Assembly: GCF_900538275.1 (NCBI RefSeq)
Contig: NZ_LR130778.1
Coordinates: 3,406,001 to 3,470,000 of the forward strand
Length of the DNA stretch: 64,000 nucleotides
Direction of reading: 5' to 3'
Source of the DNA: Petrocella atlantisensis
GTDB lineage: Bacteria > Bacillota > Clostridia > Lachnospirales > Vallitaleaceae
Position 1 is the stretch's first letter. Every line of letters starts with the position of its first letter. The notes under the pieces were generated by a model. It worked only from the letters and a program-made list of their open reading frames with translations. It had not been told where the DNA came from and searched no databases. The position numbers were made by a program, and so were the translations under genes. Below are positions 62,574-64,000 of the stretch, piece by piece.

Positions 62574-63521
62574 ATGAGACGTGTATTAGTCGCTGTCATT
62601 TTACTTGTATTGATTTTTACGAGTTGTAAACCAGAAATTGAAGAGGTGACAATAGAAAGCAAAGACGAAGTTCTATTGGTTTATTTGGTAAACGGTGAAA
62701 AGGATGAATTGGTGGCTTATGAGGTAGAAGCTGATTCGAATAGTATAACAAATCAGATTGAACAAATCCTTGATGTATTAAGTACAGGTGCCGTATCAGA
62801 AAAATTATTACCAACCATACCCAAAGAATTGACCATGGAACAGATAGAAATTCAAGATGGTAATATTATCATTCATATGCCTGATGGTATCAAAAATATG
62901 GAGCAGATTGATTTTCTTTTATGTAGAACATCTTTAATCAGAAGCCTAACATCAATAGAAGCAGTTGCATCTATTGAGTTTTATATAGATGGTCTGCCCT
63001 TAAAAGACAGTAACGGTAAGGTCTATGGACCATTTTATAAGTCAGATGTGATTGTTAATATGGAATCAGAGAATGAAGTGGTCAAGACCATTGATTTGAA
63101 TCTATATTTCCCGGATCAAAAAGGAGAATTTCTAATACCCGTTACACGAGCGGTTGGTATTAAGCCCAATGAAAGTATTGAAGAACGTATCATCAAAGAG
63201 CTTATGATTCCACCTCAAGGTTATAACTTAACAAGCTTAATACCAGAAGAGACGGTCGTGAAAAGTATTTATGTCGATCAAGGCATCTGTTATATTGATT
63301 TTAATGAAGCCTTTAGAACAGAACATATTGGCGGATCGACAAGTGAAGTCATGAGCATATATGCCATAGTTAACAGTCTGACAGATCTACCGAATATTAA
63401 CAAAGTTCAATTTCTTATTGAAGGTAAGAAATCAGAGAGCTTTACCGGGCATATGCAATTTGATATTTTATTTGAACAAAGTTTAGATTTAGTGAGTAAG
63501 GAAAATAAAATCAAAGAATAG
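62574..63521 (+). CDS. GerMN-domain lipoprotein
   Basis: 315 residues. A lipoprotein signal ends LIFTSC (lipid-modified Cys about residue 18). Two GerMN domains follow (about 30-150 and 175-305; IPKELTMEQIEIQDGNIIIH and YNLTSLIPEETVVKSIYV). GerM-type proteins in spore formers bridge membrane and cell wall. ATG 62574 has GGAAGGTGAG upstream; the longer frame from 62520 does not. It follows the kinase gene and may be in its operon or regulated by it. Confidence 0.9.
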   Translation: MRRVLVAVILLVLIFTSCKPEIEEVTIESKDEVLLVYLVNGEKDELVAYEVEADSNSITNQIEQILDVLSTGAVSEKLLPTIPKELTMEQIEIQDGNIIIHMPDGIKNMEQIDFLLCRTSLIRSLTSIEAVASIEFYIDGLPLKDSNGKVYGPFYKSDVIVNMESENEVVKTIDLNLYFPDQKGEFLIPVTRAVGIKPNESIEERIIKELMIPPQGYNLTSLIPEETVVKSIYVDQGICYIDFNEAFRTEHIGGSTSEVMSIYAIVNSLTDLPNINKVQFLIEGKKSESFTGHMQFDILFEQSLDLVSKENKIKE

Positions 63522-63584
63522 GCTTTCTTGACAATCAATGGTAGGCAAGCTCAAGTAATAGGATATAACATAAGGGAGATTCTT

Positions 63585-64000
63585 ATGAAAAGACCCTTGG
63601 TGCTGATAACCTTAAGTGGCATAGTCGGTATACTTTTAGGTATAGGGTATTATGAAGTTGGCATTGCACTCATTATGCTCATGGTATATAAACATAAAGA
63701 TTCAATAAAGCAGATTCAATATAAGCATGTGTTCCCATTACTGGGCATATGCTTATTTTCATTTTTACGGGTCTTTTTTTATGACCAGTCATACGAGGCA
63801 TCCACTCAATACTTTATAGAAGGGACCAGGGTAAAAGTTGAAGGTAACATCAAAGAAGTTCGAATAGGCGAGAAATATCATAGTTATATTCTGAAGTCTA
63901 TTAAGATCAACGGGAGTAAAATTCATCATGAGATACAGTTGATTACAGAGGAAGACTTAGAAGGTGGCGTATGGATCGTTGCCGAAGGAGAAGTTCTTGT
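63585..64000 (+). CDS. comEC: ComEC/Rec2 competence protein, N-terminal part (runs off the window)
   Basis: 138 visible codons, no stop before the window ends. Early hydrophobic helices (LVLITLSGIVGILLGIGYYE, then VFPLLGICLFSFLRVFF) are followed by a beta-rich segment (FIEGTRVKVEGNIKEV) matching the DUF4131 domain at the start of ComEC. Full proteins have 600-800 residues and form the DNA-uptake channel. AAGGGAG precedes ATG 63585. The family call rests on the N-terminal pattern and the nearby comEA. Confidence 0.85.
   Translation, partial: MKRPLVLITLSGIVGILLGIGYYEVGIALIMLMVYKHKDSIKQIQYKHVFPLLGICLFSFLRVFFYDQSYEASTQYFIEGTRVKVEGNIKEVRIGEKYHSYILKSIKINGSKIHHEIQLITEEDLEGGVWIVAEGEVL

Overview
The window is AT-rich chromosomal DNA with strong Shine-Dalgarno sequences. 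Gene content (glutamine-dependent GatCAB amidotransferase, T-box leader, YebC, ComEA/ComEC, a GerMN lipoprotein, many OmpR-type two-component systems) points to an anaerobic Firmicute of class Clostridia. I cannot fix the genus. There are no rRNA genes and no convincing tRNA gene.

Region 1 (1-10600) and region 3 (15840-31052) form a large metal-handling block. It holds an ArsR/CadC repressor with a Cd/Zn/Pb P-type ATPase, a CDF zinc/cadmium exporter with a second ArsR repressor, and CopA with a CopZ-like chaperone behind an excisionase-fold regulator. It also holds a third P-type ATPase with HMBD fingers and a His-rich stretch, an operon of chemoreceptor, HD-GYP protein and multicopper oxidase, and an HMA protein paired with an RseC-like membrane protein. 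The most unusual content is a pair of paralogous six-gene operons (3128-6722 and 27579-31052). Each encodes two tiny SHOCT membrane proteins, an exported Met-rich 'MMG' protein, an OmpR-type regulator, a sensor kinase whose outside loop also carries MMG motifs, and a 46-47 residue NCC-motif protein. Both operons, the chemoreceptor/HD-GYP/oxidase operon and the HMA/RseC operon share a promoter-proximal pair of YCATAWTT-like octamers repeated exactly 11 bp apart, each 17-19 bp upstream of a -10-like hexamer. That looks like one OmpR-family regulon, probably for copper or silver stress.

Region 2 (10737-15742) is a mobile patch. Three overlapping tyrosine-recombinase genes bounded by 35-bp inverted repeats fit a RIT ('recombinases in trio') element. 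A fourth tyrosine recombinase takes its last codons from the right repeat, and a resolvase remnant follows. The middle recombinase has a frameshift at an A6 run.

Region 4 (about 31070-39354) looks like an integrative mobilizable element: relaxase and MobC genes, a candidate oriT, a WYL regulator, sigma-like and HTH_16-like regulators, a RhuM-Fic fusion and a large serine recombinase. Similar 50-bp sequences lie at both ends. It sits just upstream of a T-box-controlled argS.

Region 5 (39500-47255) carries argS, a noncoding 28-bp tandem repeat, an MFS transporter with a convergent AraC regulator, and a PadR/DUF1048/ABC exporter cluster whose ATPase is frameshifted before Walker A. Region 6 (47386-64000) is ordinary housekeeping sequence: yebC, ligA, gatCAB, fetAB, a GGDEF protein, nadE, mgsA, comEA, a two-component system, a GerMN lipoprotein and the start of comEC.
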